Notes: generated by a model not told the origin, from the letters alone. A stretch of DNA of 64,000 nt from an uncultured Fulvivirga sp. (GCA_947500555.1 CANMSE010000007.1:1-64000), one strand, 5' to 3'. Numbered from the stretch's first letter, positions 1 through 9,817 are shown. Numbers and translations: made by a program.

Positions 1-80
1 AGTATTTGCTTGTGTCAATCAAAATAGAAAATATGAAAAATCTCATACCCATCAGCTTGCTTAATCCATAGAAATCGAAT

Positions 81-140
81 CTCGCAGAGTGAGAGGTCTC
101 CTAAAACCAGGAGGGAACTTCTCACTCCGGTCGAAGTGAC
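81..140. repeat. REP-like imperfect hairpin
   Basis: Arms GAGTGAGA (87-94) and TCTCACTC (120-127) are perfectly complementary, with an inner stem CTCCT (98-102) / AGGAG (109-113). The 3' flank CGGTCGAAGTGAC resembles the palindromic interspersed sequences I know from intergenic regions of Bacteroidota genomes. Only one copy is visible in this window, so its repetitive nature is inferred. The rest of 1-229 shows no gene. Confidence 0.45.
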
Positions 141-229
141 GCTAACACCATTAAACCTTATCAATTCCCGAAGATCATCAACTTTTAACGCTATATCATT
201 GGTTACGTAGGAGTAGGAAACTACTCCTT

Positions 230-1120
230 ATGAGATCATTCAAACTAACCATCATCTTCTTTTCTGTACTACTCAGTTGCCAGGCGCAGGAAAAAACTGA
301 CCTCACCATAATCAATGACCTCCCCTACTACAGTGGTGCAGATCAGGATGACAAAAAGCATAAGCTTAACCTGGTATTACCTGAAAAGAAGAACACTCCT
401 ATTTTAATTTGGCTTCATGGCGGAGCCTGGGCTTATGGTGGCAGAACCCTGGAAATGGAATTGGCCAAAAAAATAGCCGCTCAGGAAATAGCCGTTGCGG
501 CTGTAAGTTATCGATTAAGTCCAGCCGAGTATAATAACCCTCCGAAAACTACCGGTATTCAACATCCGGAGCATATAAAAGATGTAGCACGAGCTTTTAG
601 CTGGATTTACAATAATGCCACTAACTATGGTTATGATGCTGATAACATCTTTATAGCGGGTTATTCAGCCGGTGCTCACCTGGCAGCTCTACTTTCCATG
701 GATGAACGTTACCTTCAGGCTCATACCCTCGACTTAAGCCACATAGCTGGTACTATACCTATAAGCGGAACATTTGACATACCAAAATATTTCGATGCTA
801 TCGAAAATGCCTATGGAAACGACTTTGCAGTGAAGCATGTCAATGGAGTGTTTGGTCCTACGGGGAATTTCGATGAAGCTTCTCCTATAGCATATATTGA
901 CCAATTGGACTTACCCATGCTGGTGATTTCTGATGGCGCTTTGGCCATGTACTCCGATACTTTCAAAGAAGCACTTGTTGAAAACGGTGTTACGGATGTT
1001 CCTTTTATCTACTATCCTCAATTTAATCATGCGCAACTCGCTGATGACCTTTCCAAAAATCCGGACAGTGAAGCAAGGCAAGAAATGATCAAATTCATAA
1101 AATCAAATACCAGAAGTTGA
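230..1120 (+). CDS. Secreted alpha/beta hydrolase (esterase-like lipoprotein)
   Basis: The 296-residue protein starts with a lipoprotein signal peptide (lipobox LLSC, Cys17). It has the oxyanion-hole motif HGGAW at 63-67 and the nucleophile elbow GYSAG with Ser146; Asp235 and His267 fit the rest of the triad. This is the layout of hormone-sensitive-lipase or feruloyl-esterase-like carboxylesterases, acting in the periplasm or at the outer membrane. The substrate cannot be told from sequence. The stop codon overlaps the TTG start of the next hydrolase gene, so the two are probably co-translated. Confidence 0.85.
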   Translation: MRSFKLTIIFFSVLLSCQAQEKTDLTIINDLPYYSGADQDDKKHKLNLVLPEKKNTPILIWLHGGAWAYGGRTLEMELAKKIAAQEIAVAAVSYRLSPAEYNNPPKTTGIQHPEHIKDVARAFSWIYNNATNYGYDADNIFIAGYSAGAHLAALLSMDERYLQAHTLDLSHIAGTIPISGTFDIPKYFDAIENAYGNDFAVKHVNGVFGPTGNFDEASPIAYIDQLDLPMLVISDGALAMYSDTFKEALVENGVTDVPFIYYPQFNHAQLADDLSKNPDSEARQEMIKFIKSNTRS

Positions 1121-2025
1121 AAAAGCTCTTTACCCCACTCGTATTTTTATTCTTTTCAGTTTACGCAATTGGTCAGGAGACAAAAGGCTACTCTGACAAC
1201 AACGGCCAAAAGACTTGCTATCGAACTTTTGGCAGCAGTGAGAAGTCGATGCTCATCATTAATGGTGGGCCTGGAATGAACAGCAATGGTTTCGAATGGT
1301 TGGCCAGGGAACTTGCTTCAAGGTATCAACTTAAAACCATCATTTACGATCAGCGAGGTACGGGGAATTCATCAATGGCCTCCACCAATGAAGATAATAT
1401 TACACTTGACCTTATGATCTCAGACATTGAAGGGCTACGAAAACACCTGGATATTGAAGAGTGGATAGTTTTTGGTCAGTCGTTTGGTGGTATGCTTGCC
1501 TCCTATTACGCCACACTTCATCCGCAAAGGATTGAAAAACTCATACTATCCTCTTCAGGAGGTATTGACCTCAATGGACTCAGTGAGTTGAATATTTTGG
1601 GCCGACTGACACGTGAAGAAAGAGAAAAATACAATTATTGGAATAGCAAAGTGCAAGAGAATAATTCCTACGAAAACCTTTATAATAGGGGCTTGTATTT
1701 AGCCTCTGCCTATTTAGAGGACAAGTCTCACATTCCAACCATTGCAGAGCGATTGACTCAGGGAAACATGCTCCTCAACAGGTTAGTATTTAGCAATTTG
1801 TATGATATGGGTTTCAACTGCGCTCATAAGCTAAAAGCATTTACAAAACCGGTACTCATCATTCAAGGTGATCAGGATATCGTTTCGAAGGGCGCTGCTG
1901 AAAGGGCTCATGATATCTTTCCGAATAGCACACTGCACTTCGTCCCTAACAGTAGTCATTATGGATGGCTGGACAATCCTACGGACTATTTTGAACAGCT
2001 CAAGTTGTTCTGTTTAGGTTACTAA
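1117..2025 (+). CDS. Secreted alpha/beta hydrolase (proline iminopeptidase-like)
   Basis: 302 residues. The start is a TTG codon that overlaps the upstream stop (TTGA), which fixes the reading frame. A signal peptide of about 20 residues ends in AIGQ. NGGPG (49-53) matches the HGGPG oxyanion motif of S33 peptidases, DQRGTG follows at 78-83, and GQSFGG (120-125) carries the nucleophile Ser122. GDQD and SSHYGW near the C-terminus supply the likely Asp and His. The family contains prolyl aminopeptidases and other small-molecule hydrolases, so the exact substrate is open. Confidence 0.8.
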   Translation: MKKLFTPLVFLFFSVYAIGQETKGYSDNNGQKTCYRTFGSSEKSMLIINGGPGMNSNGFEWLARELASRYQLKTIIYDQRGTGNSSMASTNEDNITLDLMISDIEGLRKHLDIEEWIVFGQSFGGMLASYYATLHPQRIEKLILSSSGGIDLNGLSELNILGRLTREEREKYNYWNSKVQENNSYENLYNRGLYLASAYLEDKSHIPTIAERLTQGNMLLNRLVFSNLYDMGFNCAHKLKAFTKPVLIIQGDQDIVSKGAAERAHDIFPNSTLHFVPNSSHYGWLDNPTDYFEQLKLFCLGY

Positions 2026-2026
2026 C

Positions 2027-2665
2027 TTAAGGGTCTGAGATGTGGTTCTTATTTTGGAAGGCCTCATCACTTTCAGATGTAATAGCCGCATACACCAACC
2101 AACCATGAAAACTCAATAAATACAACCTTTGATAAAAGCCTTTCATGTCAGAATAAATACCGGCTTTTATCAAGAGTGACAATGAAATAATCCCTGCAAG
2201 AAGTAGAATTGCTGTAATTATTATCGCTCTTCCATTTTTACTACTAAATGGTCTAATTAAATATAGAGCCTGAATTATTGGAAATAGTAAGAATGTCAAG
2301 AATGCAATTTGATTATGTAGAATGGCTTGAGAACTCATGTCTTCAAAATCACAACCAGCATCGCAACTAAAGAATGCCAATAGACCAAATAGAAAACCTG
2401 ATATAGCTAAAAGAAAGAATGAAATTTTGATAGTAATCTTTCTGGCTCTACTAAACCTTAAAGCACCAAGTACTAACATCGAAAGTCCCATAGGAAGTAT
2501 TCCAAGATAATTCATGAGTATAGCTGACTGAGAACCCTGAGCTCCTAACTCACTTATATATTGAGAAAAATGCGAATAATCCTGTAGTAGACCTGCTGAC
2601 AAAATACATGAACCCCAAAATAGTAATGGCCCCAATACGGCTATTTTTGAAAATATCTTTTTCAT
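2027..2665 (-). CDS. DUF998 family membrane protein
   Basis: I place the start at the internal Met followed by KKIFSKIAVLG (212 residues), because the longer reading frame up to 2719 adds an atypical polar stretch. The protein has about six hydrophobic segments and the family-typical beginning: a first membrane helix followed by DYSHFSQYISELGAQGS. DUF998 proteins are integral membrane proteins of unknown function. The gene lies 73 bases downstream of the AraC-type regulator gene on the same strand and may be its target or operon partner. It ends one base from the convergent hydrolase gene. Confidence 0.7.
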   Translation of the reverse strand: MKKIFSKIAVLGPLLFWGSCILSAGLLQDYSHFSQYISELGAQGSQSAILMNYLGILPMGLSMLVLGALRFSRARKITIKISFFLLAISGFLFGLLAFFSCDAGCDFEDMSSQAILHNQIAFLTFLLFPIIQALYLIRPFSSKNGRAIIITAILLLAGIISLSLLIKAGIYSDMKGFYQRLYLLSFHGWLVYAAITSESDEAFQNKNHISDP

Positions 2666-2738
2666 TTTGACTTTTTGCTCTAATGAAACAGAAAATTCAA
2701 ACAGAAAGATGTCTCCCAATAGGGACGGACTTAATAAA

Positions 2739-3854
2739 CTATATTGACCTTTTGTATTCTGAAGGTGTCATGCCAGTCGACTTCTTAAATGCCTTATAAA
2801 ATCCGGATTTAGAGTTAAAACCGCTTTCAAAACCAATCCCTAAAAATGATAAATGAGAAAAATTTTGATCAGAAAGCTTTTTTTTCACCTCCTCTATACG
2901 GTACTCATTTACAAGATCAAAAAAAGATTTACCTATCCCTTCATTTATAACCTGTGAAGTTTGATAAGTCGGAATATTTAATTCTTCAGCAATGTCCGAT
3001 AAAGTAAGTTCATTATTTAAATAGGGTTTCTTTTCTTCCATAAACTCTATAACCATACGAGAAAGAGTTTGAAGTTGATCATCAGTGATCCCGGACTTTG
3101 AATACTTTTCTTTTAAGTCATCTCCATGAGTAATCTCTTTTTTAAATGTGAAATCCGACTTTATCCCAAATTGACCAATAAAAAATAACTGAAAGCTCAT
3201 TGAAAAATTTACTATAACAAAAGAAGTACTAATGTTCATATATCCAATGTCAGCTAATAATACAGTGACTATTATAATTAGCGATACTATGACGAATGAA
3301 ACTACCCAGTACCCAATCCAGTTGATGTTTGTTCTTAAATAATCAGAAAAAACATTCTTCAGCCTTACTTTTAGGTTGCCTGCTATCTGTATCAGCCTAT
3401 AGGTATAGATAAGGAATACAATGAGAAAAGAAGGAGTCACCCAATAAACATACCAGGGGGAAGAAATATCAATTTTCAATAAATGGCCTTGCCAGATCAT
3501 TTTACCTGAATGAATCATGAAGTAAAAAGTGAGCAGGTATATCAAGAAAATAAATAAGTTTTTAATGAATAAAAAGAGATTAAGCTCACCTAGTAAAGCT
3601 TTTACATAAAGAAAAATGATCAGTATATGTAGTATGGGCAAAGAATTGCCAATGGCCTGAAAAATTGGATAACCATCTAAATATTGATTGAAGCTGAGAT
3701 GAAAATAACTGAGATGTGTCAAGACAATCAAAAACCAGCTGAATAGTATCCAGTCGGCTGATGTTTTTCTATTCTTTCTTAGTAACGCAACAATAAGAAA
3801 CAAACCAACCGCTGTACCAAACGACACAGATATCAGTGAGAGGTAAGAAGACAT
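2739..3854 (-). CDS. Membrane-anchored AraC-family transcriptional regulator
   Basis: 371 residues. The first ~225 residues form about seven hydrophobic segments. The C-terminal ~100 residues are an AraC-type double helix-turn-helix: LSDIAEELNIPTYQTSQVIN is the first reader region and GFESGFNSKSGFYKAFKKSTGMTPSEYK the signature second one. This 7TM-AraC layout is common in Bacteroidota and is thought to couple a membrane-sensed signal to transcription from the inner membrane. The ligand is unknown. Neighbouring minus-strand genes (Nudix upstream, DUF998 downstream) are spaced closely enough for one transcript. Confidence 0.85.
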   Translation of the reverse strand: MSSYLSLISVSFGTAVGLFLIVALLRKNRKTSADWILFSWFLIVLTHLSYFHLSFNQYLDGYPIFQAIGNSLPILHILIIFLYVKALLGELNLFLFIKNLFIFLIYLLTFYFMIHSGKMIWQGHLLKIDISSPWYVYWVTPSFLIVFLIYTYRLIQIAGNLKVRLKNVFSDYLRTNINWIGYWVVSFVIVSLIIIVTVLLADIGYMNISTSFVIVNFSMSFQLFFIGQFGIKSDFTFKKEITHGDDLKEKYSKSGITDDQLQTLSRMVIEFMEEKKPYLNNELTLSDIAEELNIPTYQTSQVINEGIGKSFFDLVNEYRIEEVKKKLSDQNFSHLSFLGIGFESGFNSKSGFYKAFKKSTGMTPSEYKRSI

Positions 3855-3878
3855 ATACTTTTTGAGTCTACTATTTTT

Positions 3879-4499
3879 TCACAATAATAACTCCTTCAAC
3901 TCACTTAACATCATGGCAGTAGCACCCCAAACTACTTTTCCTTCCAGTTCAAAGTAAGGAGCATTTAGTTTAAACCCATTTGATACAGTGATTTCCTTTC
4001 GTTTTATCACCGTTTCATCCAAAAGGTGATCAAGTGGTACTTCTAACAGTTCCTTTACTTCATACGAATCAATTGTGAATTCAGGAGTATGATCAGTGTA
4101 GCCGACAATAGGCGATACTTTAAAATTACTTGGTGGTATAAAAAGATCACTTAATTGACCAATGATTGCCACCCGATCTTCAGGAATTCCAATCTCTTCA
4201 CGAGCTTCTCTTTTGGCAGTATGAATGATATCAATATCTTCCGGTTCCCACTTACCTCCCGGAAAACTCACCTGTCCGCTATGGGTACCTCCATAATCAT
4301 GACGTTGGGTTAAGGGTAGGTAGATTTCATTATTCTTTTCATAAAAAAGAACCAGTACACCGCTCAATCTGGCTTTGGCCATTCGTTCTTCGTCAAATCG
4401 AATTTTGGCTGACTCTTTAGGCATCATTTTGAGGTGTGCCTCTTGCCCGGGTAGCGCTAAGTCAAGCTTTGATCTTAACTTCTCAATTAACTCTTCCAC
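3879..4499 (-). CDS. CoA pyrophosphatase-type Nudix hydrolase
   Basis: 206 residues. The Nudix box runs from GGKWEPED at 81 to REAREEIGI at 97-105 and is directly preceded by LTQRHDYGGTHSGQVSFPGG, which matches the NuCoA (UPF0035) signature of coenzyme A diphosphatases. Such enzymes split CoA or acyl-CoA into phosphopantetheine derivatives and 3',5'-ADP with Mg2+ or Mn2+. The start is GTG and overlaps the stop of the upstream TPR gene by one base (TAGTG), implying translational coupling. CoA specificity is inferred from the motif. Confidence 0.85.
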   Translation of the reverse strand: MEELIEKLRSKLDLALPGQEAHLKMMPKESAKIRFDEERMAKARLSGVLVLFYEKNNEIYLPLTQRHDYGGTHSGQVSFPGGKWEPEDIDIIHTAKREAREEIGIPEDRVAIIGQLSDLFIPPSNFKVSPIVGYTDHTPEFTIDSYEVKELLEVPLDHLLDETVIKRKEITVSNGFKLNAPYFELEGKVVWGATAMMLSELKELLL

Positions 4500-5512
4500 T
4501 ATAGGCTACAATCTAAATTAGTCACAACTTCCTCCTTCCGCTCAATGGCCTTTTTATAGCTTTCGCATGCCTGATAAGAATCATTAAGACTTTCGTAAAC
4601 CTGCCCCATGTAGAAGTAAACTCGCTCCACAAAAGGATCTAGTTGAGCAGCACGTTTTAAAAGTGTGAGTGCATCATCGGTATTTCCTTGCTTGAAATAA
4701 TAGACTCCTTTATTTCGATAGGCCCACGCATTTTCCGAATCAATAGTTATACTTCTGTTAATATCTTCCCTAGCTTTTTCCATCTCATTTTGAAGCAAAT
4801 AAATGAAACCTCTGTTATTCAAATAGTATGGCTGACCGGGCTCAAAGTCTAATGCTCTATTTACTAATGTTAGTGCCTCCGGTAAATTATTCCTCTCTAT
4901 TTCTATCAATGCCAGGGCATTATAGGCATTAGCTTCTAGTGCATCAATTTTAAGAGCTGCATTCAAATCTTCTTCTGCAGCGGTATACTCTTTCAAATAG
5001 TATTTCACCGTACCCCTATTAATTAAAGTCTCGGGATTATCCGGTTCCAAATTGAGTGCCTTGTTAAAGGATGCAATTGCCTCTTCGTAATCTCGCATTT
5101 TAGTTTTCACCAACCCCAACCTAAAATAAACGGTCGAAGAGTCTGGTTTCTTCCGCTCCACATACTCCAGATCATCCAACGCACGATATAGCTCATTCAA
5201 TTCGTAAAAAGCATTCGCTCGATTTAGAATAGCATCGTAGTATTCCGGATCACAATTCAACGCTCGATCATATTCCAGGATGGCTTTGGTAAATTGTTTT
5301 TGTTTGAAGTAGACTGTGCCCAAATTATTGATAGCAGGTTCATAGCACTCATCAATTAAAAGAGCTTCCTCATAAAACCGAATAGCATCGCGGTAATTTT
5401 GCTCACGAAGTGCTTCATTGCCTCTTATTAGAAAGCGTTGCTTTTGAGTTTCACTGTCATTTCCACAAGAAACTAATAGAAATAAAAGTGATGAGATTAA
5501 GAAAATACGCAT
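4499..5512 (-). CDS. TPR-repeat lipoprotein
   Basis: 337 residues with a lipoprotein signal (LLVSC, Cys16) followed by about eight tandem tetratricopeptide repeats that cover nearly the whole chain; units such as YDAILNRANAFYELNELYRA and AWAYRNKGVYYFKQGNTDDA show the W/Y-G-A-Y pattern. It is predicted to be a periplasm-facing scaffold anchored in a membrane. No catalytic domain is visible and the partner is unknown. First gene of a minus-strand run (TPR, Nudix, AraC, DUF998). Confidence 0.8.
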   Translation of the reverse strand: MRIFLISSLLFLLVSCGNDSETQKQRFLIRGNEALREQNYRDAIRFYEEALLIDECYEPAINNLGTVYFKQKQFTKAILEYDRALNCDPEYYDAILNRANAFYELNELYRALDDLEYVERKKPDSSTVYFRLGLVKTKMRDYEEAIASFNKALNLEPDNPETLINRGTVKYYLKEYTAAEEDLNAALKIDALEANAYNALALIEIERNNLPEALTLVNRALDFEPGQPYYLNNRGFIYLLQNEMEKAREDINRSITIDSENAWAYRNKGVYYFKQGNTDDALTLLKRAAQLDPFVERVYFYMGQVYESLNDSYQACESYKKAIERKEEVVTNLDCSL

Positions 5513-5603
5513 GATGCAAATCTAATTGAGTTATAGCCTATACACCTATTAAAACAAGCATAGATTCTAATGGTTAAGAAAATATATTTTTATTTATTCA
5601 TGT

Positions 5604-5648
5604 TTTGCATAACAAATATTAAAACCCATCGTATATTAGTTATGCAAA
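5604..5648. promoter_or_regulatory. Candidate PadR operator (inverted repeat)
   Basis: TTTGCATAAC (5604-5613) and GTTATGCAAA (5639-5648) are perfect reverse complements separated by 25 bases, 16 bases upstream of the padR start. PadR regulators usually bind inverted repeats in their own promoter, so autoregulation is a reasonable inference. I could not place a good TTG/TAnnTTTG promoter here. Confidence 0.5.
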
Positions 5649-5663
5649 TAGTAAACTAATAAT

Positions 5664-6026
5664 ATGAAAGGCACTAATCTGGGAGAATTTGAAGAATTAG
5701 TCTTATTGGCTGTAGCTGCCATGCAGGACGAAGCTTACAGTCTCGCCATAACGGAAGAGATTAATAGAATAACTAAACGAAATATCACTTTTGGAGTCGT
5801 TCACTCAGCACTAGATAGGATGGAAAAGAAAGGGTATGTTGACTCTGAAATGGGTGGTGCTACAAAAGAACGTGGTGGTCGTAGAAAGCGGATTTTTAAA
5901 GTTTCTGCGGCTGGCAAGAACGCTTTGATCAAGAGTAAAGACCAGCGAGATGAGCTATGGGGCATGATTCCAAACTTTGTTTTGATAAGTAATGAGCAAA
6001 GAAATTCAACCCCCAAAGCTCGCTGA
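5664..6026 (+). CDS. PadR family transcriptional regulator
   Basis: 120 residues. It has the PadR winged helix: N-terminal GEFEELVLLAVAAMQDEAYS, recognition region FGVVHSALDRMEKKGYVDSE, and the wing KERGGRRKRIFKVSAAGKNAL. In Bacteroidota and Acidobacteriota such PadR genes are often fused in an operon with large MacB/FtsX-like permeases. Here the padR 3' end overlaps the permease start by 35 bases, supporting co-expression. An inverted repeat just upstream is a candidate operator. The inducing ligand is unknown. Confidence 0.9.
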   Translation: MKGTNLGEFEELVLLAVAAMQDEAYSLAITEEINRITKRNITFGVVHSALDRMEKKGYVDSEMGGATKERGGRRKRIFKVSAAGKNALIKSKDQRDELWGMIPNFVLISNEQRNSTPKAR

Positions 6027-8592
6027 CAGATTTCTTGAATGGTATTGTGATCCTGCATTGCTGGAAGACTTACAAGGCGATTTCCATGAACGTTTTACTC
6101 AACGCTTAAGATATTATAGTCCGTTTAAGGCCAAAAGGCTTTATTGGTGGGATGTAATCCGATTTTTCAAACCGTATACCATCAATAAAAACAAAAACGG
6201 TCTTCACCCTTCTGCGATTTTTATGTTTGGCAATTACTTAAAAACGAGTTACCGAGGGTTGATGAAAGAAAAAGTCAACACGTTAGTCTCTATACTTGGT
6301 TTGGGGCTTGGATTATCGGCCTTTATACTCATAAGTCTCTATGTCAATGACGAGTTAAAGTATGATCGATACTTGTCTAATTCCGAACGTATTTATCGCA
6401 TTACAACGAGCTACACTTCCGAAACTTCTAAAGAACATGCCGCATGGGGAGAACCATCTGTTGGGCCCATGTGTAAAGAGCGCTATGCTGAAATAGAAAA
6501 TTATACTTCATTGGTTAACGAGCCCGTTACCGTCAGAAATGATAACAGGCCTTTTGCCAATAGCATCCCTTTGGGAAGAGAAGAGAAGTTCTTTTACTCA
6601 GACACTAACTATTTTTCTGTGTTTGACTATCAGTTTATTAAAGGTTCTAAAAAGTCTTTTAAAGCCAATACTATAGTGCTTACTGAATCGGTAGCACGAA
6701 AATATTTTGAAGATGAAGATCCTTTAGGTAAGTCGCTTGGCATTGAGAAAAGAGAATTTCTAGTTGTGGGTATTATTGAAGATCTGCCATTACATACTGA
6801 TTTGAAATTCGATGCCATGATGGCCATTTCGAATGTGAGTGAAATTTCAGGTTGGACCTTCAATTTTTTACTATTCAAAAAAGGCAGTAAGCCAGAAAGT
6901 TTTCAACCCAAATTAGATAGGGTGTTTCAAGAGTCTGTCCAACTTGAATTTGATGATTATAGTACCGAAGGCCGGTATCATATGGAAAAGCTATCGGATG
7001 TACATTTCGGTACACCAAAAGTATTTGACACACCAAAAAGTAGTAAAACAAACCTCTACCTTTTCTCATCAGTTGCGCTATTAATTTTAATAATTGCAGG
7101 CATTAATCATCTTAACTTATCGCTAGCAACTACAGCAAGAAAGCAATCAGAGGTTGGGATAAGAAAAGCCATAGGCGCCAAAAATGGAGAAATAAGGTTT
7201 CAATTTCTAACCAAGTCGTTGATCATCTGCATTTTAAGTTTAGTAATTGGCGTTCTCATTGCTCTTTATTTTCTTCCTTATTTAAATATTATAACCTCTA
7301 AGCAGGTAGATTGGACAGAAGTATTCAGCTTCAAAATATCTTTATATTTAATTGGTTCAATTATATTGTTAGCCATTGCGGCAGGAAGTTATCCTGCCTT
7401 TTACCTGGCAGCTGTTAAGCCGGTCGAAGTGCTCAAAGGACGATTAAAATTAGGTGGTAAAACACTAGTAATGAAATCGTTGATCGTGTTACAATTCACC
7501 ATTTCCCTTACGCTCATAATCTCCTCTATTCTAATTTCCAGGCAGCTTCAGTTACTCCAGAATAAGAACCATGGAATGACCCAAGACCCTGTAATGCTCA
7601 TCGATGTGCCCAGAAATAAGTCTTTTTATTCTGCGGTTAACAAATACAAATATGATTTACTACAGTTGCCGTTTGTTAATGCCACCTCGGTGGTTGGATT
7701 TAACTCCTGGCCTACCCAGGATATGGATATTGACGTTTACGAAGTAAAACAAAACGGTGAATGGAGTCTCAAACCATTTAATAATATTGAAGTAGACGAG
7801 GGCTATTTTGAAACATTAGATCTCACATTTATAGCAGGGCGCATATTTACGCAAGAAGAAACAAGGGGCGCATATCAAGCAGTAATTGTAAACAAGGCGT
7901 TTGTGGATAATATGCAGTGGGTCGATCCGCTAAATGAAGTGGTAGTTCATGAAAATGGTGTTGATTCAAGAGTTGTGGGAGTAATTGACAACTTTCATTA
8001 CAAATCCATGAAAACAGACTTCGAACCTATTCTCATCTTTCCTGAGAATCGTTTTCCTGAAAAACTCTTAGTTCGAATTGAAGCAGAGAATTGGATGGAT
8101 CACATAGAGCAAATTGAGCTTGATTGGAAAACTAACATGAAGGGTCAGCCTTTCGAATTTCAATTTCTAAATGATCAAATACAAGCGCAATATGCAGACG
8201 AAGTAGCTATGCGTAAAGTCTTCAACTTCTTTGTTGTTATTGCCATTAGCGTGGCTTGTTTAGGTCTTTTCGGGCTGGTTTCATTATCATCTGCCAACCG
8301 CTTAAAAGAGATTGGCATCCGAAAAGTGATGGGCGCCAAGTCTTCTCAATTATGGTTTGCACTTACTCGAGATTATCTTACACTGATCTTCATTGCTTTT
8401 GTGGTCTCAATTCCTGTGGCTGCCATTGGAATTTCAAGCTGGCTGGAGAATTTCATATATAAAACCTCAATTAGTGTAGATGCTTTTCTAATCTCAGGTT
8501 TAGTCACTCTTATAGTGGCTGCCATTACTATGTCATTTCATGTGATTCGAGCTTCTAATATTAACCCAACTACTATTCTTAATCATGAATAA
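5992..8592 (+). CDS. ABC transporter permease with permease-prefix domain (MacB/FtsX type)
   Basis: 866 residues. Residues 1-75 (PPKLADRFLEWYCDPALLEDLQGD) form the prefix domain found only in PadR-linked permeases. A membrane segment near 95-115 is followed by a periplasmic MacB_PCD region, an FtsX block (about 350-480) with SEVGIRKAIGAKNGEI, a second periplasmic domain, and a C-terminal FtsX block with KEIGIRKVMGAKSSQL. The fused double unit is typical of Bacteroidota. No ATPase is encoded nearby, so it must use one from elsewhere. Members are linked to lipid, peptide or drug export; the substrate here is unknown. Confidence 0.85.
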   Translation: MSKEIQPPKLADRFLEWYCDPALLEDLQGDFHERFTQRLRYYSPFKAKRLYWWDVIRFFKPYTINKNKNGLHPSAIFMFGNYLKTSYRGLMKEKVNTLVSILGLGLGLSAFILISLYVNDELKYDRYLSNSERIYRITTSYTSETSKEHAAWGEPSVGPMCKERYAEIENYTSLVNEPVTVRNDNRPFANSIPLGREEKFFYSDTNYFSVFDYQFIKGSKKSFKANTIVLTESVARKYFEDEDPLGKSLGIEKREFLVVGIIEDLPLHTDLKFDAMMAISNVSEISGWTFNFLLFKKGSKPESFQPKLDRVFQESVQLEFDDYSTEGRYHMEKLSDVHFGTPKVFDTPKSSKTNLYLFSSVALLILIIAGINHLNLSLATTARKQSEVGIRKAIGAKNGEIRFQFLTKSLIICILSLVIGVLIALYFLPYLNIITSKQVDWTEVFSFKISLYLIGSIILLAIAAGSYPAFYLAAVKPVEVLKGRLKLGGKTLVMKSLIVLQFTISLTLIISSILISRQLQLLQNKNHGMTQDPVMLIDVPRNKSFYSAVNKYKYDLLQLPFVNATSVVGFNSWPTQDMDIDVYEVKQNGEWSLKPFNNIEVDEGYFETLDLTFIAGRIFTQEETRGAYQAVIVNKAFVDNMQWVDPLNEVVVHENGVDSRVVGVIDNFHYKSMKTDFEPILIFPENRFPEKLLVRIEAENWMDHIEQIELDWKTNMKGQPFEFQFLNDQIQAQYADEVAMRKVFNFFVVIAISVACLGLFGLVSLSSANRLKEIGIRKVMGAKSSQLWFALTRDYLTLIFIAFVVSIPVAAIGISSWLENFIYKTSISVDAFLISGLVTLIVAAITMSFHVIRASNINPTTILNHE

Positions 8593-9817
8593 ATATTTCA
8601 TTTTAATTGTCTTTTTAACTTTTCAGTTACAGACTGTTGCTCAGGAATCTCAAACGCTTAAGGGCAGAGTGCAGGATGCTGAGACAGGAGAGCCTGTACC
8701 TTTTGCATCGATGGGTCTTAAAAATAACATTACCTCTACAGTGTCTAATTTGCAAGGTGTCTTTGAGTTTCATCTACCTGAAAAATCTTTGTCCGATACA
8801 TTGATCATTTCATCCATAGGTTTTCAAAATTTATCAATTGCGATTTCGGAAGTAAATCAGCAAATACAAACTGTATTTAAGCTAAAAAAAAGCAATACTA
8901 TTTTGGATGATGTTATTATAACTGACAGTCTCAGTGGCGAAGAGATAATGAACCTGACAATAGATCGCATATCTCTCAATTACCCATCCTTTCCGATTTC
9001 TATGAGTGCCTTTTATCGTGAAGCACAGGCCGCTGATAATGCCTATGTATCACTAGTAGAAGCAGCCATTACGATTTATGACGAAAATAACATCAAAAAA
9101 GGTAAGTCTCCGCTAAGGACGAAAATTAAAGTGGATCAATTAAGAAAAAGTCTAGGTTATAAACATCCATACAACTCATTTTGGGAGCAGGACAACTTAT
9201 TAATGCATTTATACAGCATGAATCCCGTGCCTAACCGTTTGAAAAGATTTAAAAACTATAAAGTGGTGAATAAACAGACCATCAATAGTGATAATGAATC
9301 ACTTTATGTCATCACCCTACAAACAGACGAACCATGGCCAACCACATTATTTGTACAATCAAAATCGTACGCCATATTAAAAATTGAACAGAACTATAAC
9401 CATAAGATTGATGGAGTAAAAACATGGCTGCTCAACAGCGATACACTTGACGTTACCGTTAATTTCAAAAACAAAAAATCCGTGGTTGAATTCAAAGAGT
9501 ATCAAGGAAACTATTACTTGAATAGGATTAGCCTGGATACCAACATGGATTACACCTATAAAGAAGAAGTGTTGGTGAATTTTAGAATTGTTCAGGATGT
9601 GATTGTGAATGATATTGAGATAGACAATCCAATTGTGGTAAAAAGAGATGAAGCCATGAGGCTTGGCCGATCATTAAAAAACTCCAATCAGAAGTATGAC
9701 GAGCGGTTCTGGGAAAACTACAACATCCTACAAGAGACTCCAATAGAAAAAAAGTTAGTGAAGGATCTTGAGAAAGAAATATCACTTCGAGAACAATTTA
9801 AGCAAACAAAACAATGA
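8585..9817 (+). CDS. Secreted protein with carboxypeptidase-regulatory-like domain (copy 1)
   Basis: 410 residues, signal peptide to about residue 19 (VAQE). Residues ~24-100 form a carboxypeptidase-D-regulatory-like beta sandwich (LKGRVQDAETGEPVPFASMGL), which in Bacteroidota usually precedes outer-membrane barrels; here it is followed by about 300 residues with no TonB plug or obvious barrel. It overlaps the permease gene by eight bases and is followed by a paralogue, sharing YVSLVEAA and KSPLRTK in the same places. Role unknown; probably a periplasmic or outer-membrane partner of the permease. Confidence 0.75.
   Translation: MNKYFILIVFLTFQLQTVAQESQTLKGRVQDAETGEPVPFASMGLKNNITSTVSNLQGVFEFHLPEKSLSDTLIISSIGFQNLSIAISEVNQQIQTVFKLKKSNTILDDVIITDSLSGEEIMNLTIDRISLNYPSFPISMSAFYREAQAADNAYVSLVEAAITIYDENNIKKGKSPLRTKIKVDQLRKSLGYKHPYNSFWEQDNLLMHLYSMNPVPNRLKRFKNYKVVNKQTINSDNESLYVITLQTDEPWPTTLFVQSKSYAILKIEQNYNHKIDGVKTWLLNSDTLDVTVNFKNKKSVVEFKEYQGNYYLNRISLDTNMDYTYKEEVLVNFRIVQDVIVNDIEIDNPIVVKRDEAMRLGRSLKNSNQKYDERFWENYNILQETPIEKKLVKDLEKEISLREQFKQTKQ

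Noticed and set aside
81..140. CRISPR repeat
   Set aside because: One copy only, no spacing pattern and no cas genes.
5801..6058. 85-codon frame antisense to padR
   Set aside because: Overlaps the conserved PadR helix-turn-helix gene.
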